NCBI GenBank assembly: GCA_031213475.1
Contig: JARUPZ010000014.1
Coordinates: 6,974,174 to 7,038,173 of the forward strand
Source of the DNA: Nereocystis luetkeana
Lineage: Eukaryota; Sar; Phaeophyceae; Laminariales; Laminariaceae
Direction: 5' to 3'
Length of the DNA: 64,000 bases
Shown here: positions 59,640-64,000 of the stretch, piece after piece
Layout: each line of letters begins with the position of its first letter
How positions within the stretch are numbered: the stretch's first letter is position 1
Made by a program: the position numbers and the translations under genes
Notes under the pieces: model-generated
What the model was told of the DNA's origin: nothing
The model's input: the letters and a program-made list of their open reading frames with translations, nothing else
The model's database searches: none

Positions 59640-60005
59640 AGCTCGTTTTTTTCAAGTGTTTGCCACATCGCCTGCGCGGGGGTACGACAGTTTGTTTTTT
59701 CTATTTTTTCTTTTCTTTTAATATTTCGATTTGTGTTCTTTGTTTTTGTTTTCTCTTTGGGTGTATCCTTTCGTTTCCCTATTTAATTGAATGTTTATGT
59801 CGTCCTGTCCTATCCATATTAGCATGATGACATTACATTACATTGCCCACTGCTGTGCTTACTGCATACCAGTACGTGGCAACGTAGAATCTCTCTGGCG
59901 TAGCTTTGTGACCACATAACTTGTATATCTTCTCGGTTCGAAGAATCGGCATGGACACTTGTTGTGGTGGATGTCGACGGATAGAAAGAACTGAAGAACA
60001 CACAC
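59640..60005 (+). repeat. R3, third copy
   Basis: TTTGCCACATCGCCTGCGCG, the pyrimidine-rich block, CTGCATACCAGTACGTGGCA and GACCACATAACTTGTATATC, as at 23,250-23,745. Confidence 0.7.
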
Positions 60006-60218
60006 CTAAACAATAAAAAAACATGATTAGTCAATCAACTTTTATTTTGGTGTTGTAATCACGACCAGATGATTAGAATGAAATTATCACGATTAATCAC
60101 GCCAAAAACACCTTAAATAATCAATAGTCAAATCAAGCAAGGCCGTATTTGAGTTGATTACCAACCCTGTACGAGATGGAGGATGAAGGTATGATATGCG
60201 TATTATCCACACGGTACG

Positions 60219-60480
60219 TAATACGGGTGACCATAGTAAAAAATACCAAATATGGATCGTAAAAATATCGAAACATGTAGGTTTTTAGGTGTAGCGTAGG
60301 TGCTGTTTAATATGCCCCACCGTAATACATGCTTTGTAGGTAATACGCAAATCATACTGCGGGGGCAGGAGCTGCGTTACAAACCTACCAGGTACATGTT
60401 TCGCGATTGTTACTATCATCCGTTTATGGTCCTACCAGGTATTTACTACCACCACAATCGCAATGGTCCCCCGTAATAGT
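60219..60480. mobile_element. MITE-A copies at the inner end of the right arm
   Basis: A full copy at 60,219-60,327 (GTAATACGGGTGACCATAG to CCCCACCGTAATA) and a worn copy at about 60,350-60,480. The left arm keeps only the half of the first copy that lies in the duplicated segment. Confidence 0.7.
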
Positions 60481-63400
60481 AGCAATATTTACCACAACAT
60501 CAGGGTTTTGGTGTTTTTTTTTGTGTAAGTCGCGTATACCGTATACATACTTACATGAAACAGCAGACGCTCTCCTGAAAACACATACCATGTATCAAAT
60601 ACTAGGTACCGGGGACCATGTATAAAACAAAACGAGCTTTAGCTTGTTCCTGTTCATAGATGCAAACCAACAACTTGAAATACAACATGTGCACGAGTGG
60701 GCGAGCAAAAATTCAAAAATTCTCAAGCCACAGACGTCAGTGAGTAGTAGCGTTGGGTTCTGCCCCATCACCCGTCAACGATATGTCATCGGTGGAATCA
60801 TTGGACACAAAAACCACGAGCAAGCTCCACCCACACCATTGAAATCCCGTTGCCTAGTTTTACATCGTGACGGCAATATTGTATCGGATGTTCGCTGGGG
60901 GGGCGCAGAGTCTGTGTATCAGAAAACGCCAAGCAAGAGTGGTGCCCTACGCCTACCAATGATCAATCACGCCATGGCACACTACTACTGCAGCAGCACG
61001 AGATAGATGCTGCAGTAGACCAGTCGTTAGTTGCTGCAGGTACCCCTGCCGCTGCGGAGGAACCGCTGCCACCAGGTGCATCTTTCGTGGAAGTGCAGGT
61101 TGCTGGTGTGTGCGTACTTCCTTCCCCGCCGGGCATGGTGCAAGATGTCGTGGTACCTCCAACAGCAACCTGATCTGGCTGCTAGCCGAGCTGTGGCGTT
61201 GCGGGGTGCGCTGATTGTGGGTTGTGCGTGTAGTAGTCTGTCGGCTGTAAAAAGAACCCCCGTTGCCCTAACTTTGGGAGTTCACACCCAACGACGTTAT
61301 GTTTGAGTGTTTTTTCCGTCGTTTTGACACGCCTTGCTTTGCCTCGCAAAATAGAGTGTTGATAGGCACGAAAAGTTAATAGGCACGAAAAGGTCGTTCA
61401 GGCACGCTATTTCCGAAAAGGTCGTTCAGGCATTATTTCAGGCATGCCCTAAAGGCCAGGGCCAGTAGTGCACCACCCAAAAACGTTTGCGTCCCCCATC
61501 CCCCGAAATATCCGCCTACAACTATGTTGACAAGCCATTAAAAATTATAGCAATACCTAAAGTCTTGTGATGGCACACACATTCTCACGTTCGAGGCCCA
61601 CCGAAACCAGCAGGGCCCTACAGCCGGTAGCGTCTGGTGCTTTAAGTCCAACCTCGCTTTCATCTGCCCCGAGCCTTCGAGCACGACGACCTAACGTTTT
61701 GCAGGAATCACTAGACGTTGTACATCTTGTTTGTGGGCTTGAGCAGCATCATGGGTGAGAGGCTCACAGCACCTTGGAGATTGTTTCTAAGGAGGATAAA
61801 AACTGATAGGGATTGCTGCCCAGTCTAGCTCTGCTCTTGTGGATACAAGTAACTTCAGCGTGAAACACTGCTGCCCCAGGGCTCTAGGCTTCCTCATGAC
61901 GGGGGGGTTGGACGCTAGAGTGTCTCTCCGTTTTGAATTTACGCCGGCAGTCTAATTCTGTTCATAAGTGCAATAATTACAACGTCTTTGCGATGACGCG
62001 CATCGCTTATTGTGGAAGCAAACATCTAGACCACTGCCATACGGGAGAGGTGGTGGAAGACAACGCGAGCGTCTGCACCGAGCTTGCATGCTGCTGCGTG
62101 CAGCGTTACTTTCCTTTCATGCCTACCTAGTCATAAGGAACTAGAGGGTGTCGATGCCCATTCTTGAGTGTTATTCAAGTAATTCAATGTTGGTTCCTAC
62201 TCTCTTTTTTAACCTGACGTTGATTCACGCCAGTACTCGTACAACCCTCGGATCGATATGGGCCAACCACACGCCTGCCATCGATCTGAACACATCACAA
62301 TTGTGTGATAAAAGCCTTCGTCGCTGTTGCTTTTGGTTTTAACCTCCTTTAAATATACACAGCAGGGGTAGTCAGCGATCAGACTAAACAAAACACGTGA
62401 CAGAAAGCACGTTTGAAAACCCAAAAAAGGATGTTTGGGTACCGTAGGTTGGAACGCACGCTCCTCCCTATATATGCCGGCATGTATGGGAAAAGGAAAA
62501 CCGCAGCACACCACACACGCACAGGTGGCAAAACGAACAGCAGTGGAAAGAGGCGACGGCAGGGGTCGTAGAGTGCGCGCGGGGTCGCCCACCTCTGGGT
62601 ATTTCTGGCGGCGGAGCCTAGAAAGCTGCTGGTCTCAAGAGCCTCTCGCGCTGGCGGAGAATCTCTTGAACGCCTGCAGATATATCGACGTCTTGAGCGT
62701 GACCTTCGGTCTTCAGGTCGACCGGTTGGGCTTTGTGCCGTTTGACGGTCGAGACGGTTGGAAACCTGGGCTTGCGACCACCCTAATCTGTATTGAGTCG
62801 CCATCGCCGCGTTTTGCTGACCTATGGTCTGTGAGTTCGGGTGCGTATGTTGTACCTGTTGCTTTGCGTTTATCTTCGCGTTTTGTAGTCTCCATCATGA
62901 TCACCGATGCGATCGACCGAAGCACCAGGAGTCTTCGGGAGCCTTGACTCACTTTCAACATGATATGTCCAAATTGATATCACGTCAAAAACTGGATAAA
63001 GATTCGCATCGAAAACAGTAGGTTACTTAGTTGACGTACCGTCCGTATAACGCTTCGTTGTGCCCCGAAAATCATTTGTGGTTTGGTTATACCTATCAAG
63101 ACCAATAAAACGAAAAGAGGATTTCCCATTTTTCGGACTCCGATGTGATTTATCCTCGTTATAACGACCTCTGTCTGACACCCTTAAGCTACAATACGAG
63201 CAATATACAAACAAATATCTGGCGTGCATTAGAACAAAAGTAGAACTCCCGCCCGGTAACGGGGCGACAAGGGGTCATCGAACACGGATGAAAAAGGTTT
63301 GGATCTACCCCCAAGAACGACGTCAACTTCCGACTGTTGACTGTTATTCCAGGATTGACCTCAACCAGCCCGTAGACAATATATATGTTAATCAGGTTGC

Positions 63401-64000
63401 ACTTTGAAGTTTCGGTAACGTCAGGTGTGCGTTAGGGTAAAACACTGCTCAAGCGAGGTGCCTCATAAAATGCTAGGTGCACCCCTGCCGTAGTATGCAT
63501 CTACTATAAGCAGCGAAATCACTAACTGGCTCGTTCGTGGGCACTTCTTGGACAAACGAAACGCTTCACACCCAGCATCGAAGGTTGTCCGGCTTTCGAC
63601 CTCGAGGCCGTCCAATCCGTAATAGGTTACCAAAAACTCCACAAACAGTAGGTGTGATGGCTCAGCCGTAAACCTCGTTGCTGCCTTCACGTGCCCTCCC
63701 GTTTTGCCCTAGGTGCTTCACTGCCGCACTATCCTGCCTCAATGGTGGGTTGCTCACACGTTTCCTGCACGAGACGCGCAAAGTTCAACATCAGGAGCAG
63801 CGTAACGGCAGCTTACTGCAAACAACATGCTGAATCCGGCATGGTTGACATTTCACGCAAGCGCTGCTCACACGACTCCTGCCCGAAACAACCGAGCTTC
63901 AACGTCGAGGGTAGCAATACGGCAGTGTACTGCAAGCAACATGCGGTGGACGGTATGATCAACGTTACCAAGAATAGATGCTCTCATTTCTCCTGCACGA
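60275..64000. repeat. Right arm of the large inverted duplication (reaches the window edge)
   Basis: Reverse complement of the left arm, without its 9.08-kb, 0.94-kb and 78-bp blocks. It continues beyond 64,000. Confidence 0.85.
63742..64000 (+). CDS. EsV-1-7 repeat protein, second copy, 5' part
   Basis: ATG at 63742 (CAATGGTGGG), open to the window edge (86 codons). Repeats 1 and 2 are complete (CSHVSC, CSHDSC, each followed by C-x2-H after 16 residues) and repeat 3 begins (CSHFSC). It corresponds to the first residues of the minus-strand copy at 40,565 with a few replacements. Both copies keep all Cys and His in this part, so this one may also be functional. The two genes face away from the shared spacer. 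Confidence 0.85.
   Translation, partial: MVGCSHVSCTRRAKFNIRSSVTAAYCKQHAESGMVDISRKRCSHDSCPKQPSFNVEGSNTAVYCKQHAVDGMINVTKNRCSHFSCT

Larger units (their letters stand above)
54119..60274. other. Spacer between the inverted arms
   Basis: 6.2 kb. It contains R5 (55,655-55,830, reverse), a 157-bp inverted pair (55,842 and 56,162), two MITE-A copies (57,020-57,277), R3 (59,640-60,005) and an exon-like stretch at 58,497-58,626. A fragment at 54,180-54,260 (CCTTTTCAACTT, CCAAAGGGGAACCTTGTA) resembles 52,100-52,170. No complete gene seen. Confidence 0.55.

Overview
Eukaryotic nuclear DNA, most likely from a brown alga (Phaeophyceae) or a close stramenopile relative. The strongest clue is a 13-repeat EsV-1-7 protein (C-x4-C-x16-C-x2-H repeats), a family known from Ectocarpus and its virus EsV-1. 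Short GC-rich exons separated by kilobase introns full of repeats, GT-AG splice sites and TTAGGG-like repeats fit the same picture. I see no operons, Shine-Dalgarno sites or CRISPR arrays. Coding sequence is sparse and repeats dominate.

Layout. (1) 1-10.8 kb: the minus strand carries six correctly phased small exons of an alpha/beta-hydrolase resembling lysophospholipase L2 (PldB). Its catalytic-serine end lies beyond the left edge. The introns hold long poly-G/poly-C tracts, microsatellites, MITEs and a G-tract-linked dispersed repeat. (2) 10.8-19 kb: a 31-bp minisatellite, clusters of two MITE families, and a decayed LINE reverse transcriptase that itself carries a 189-bp insertion with a 7-bp target duplication. 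(3) 19.1-22.2 kb: a multi-exon plus-strand gene that looks like a degraded, transposon-associated zinc protein. (4) 22.2-25.4 kb: dispersed and tandem repeats. (5) 25.5-34.0 kb: a complete, very young Ty3/gypsy chromovirus. Its two 329-bp LTRs are identical and it sits inside a MITE. Gag and Pol are in the same frame, separated by a single UGA that is followed by a GC-rich hairpin. (6) 34-39 kb: repeats and no convincing gene. (7) 39.0-40.6 kb: the EsV-1-7 gene on the minus strand. (8) 40.3-54.1 kb and 60.3-64.0 kb: two arms of a diverged inverted duplication. The right arm reaches the window edge inside a second, plus-strand EsV-1-7 copy. The left arm alone has 9.08-kb and 0.94-kb extra blocks. 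The larger block contains exon-like segments of an unrecognised minus-strand gene. (9) 54.1-60.3 kb: the spacer, with two complete MITEs and a smaller inverted repeat.

The genes do not form a pathway. The hydrolase and the EsV-1-7 copies are host genes; the remainder is mobile or duplicated DNA. The observations most worth following up are the EsV-1-7 inverted duplication, the UGA-separated gag/pol with three A-run frameshifts, and a strongly recurrent short word (ACCTGGTA) across the window.
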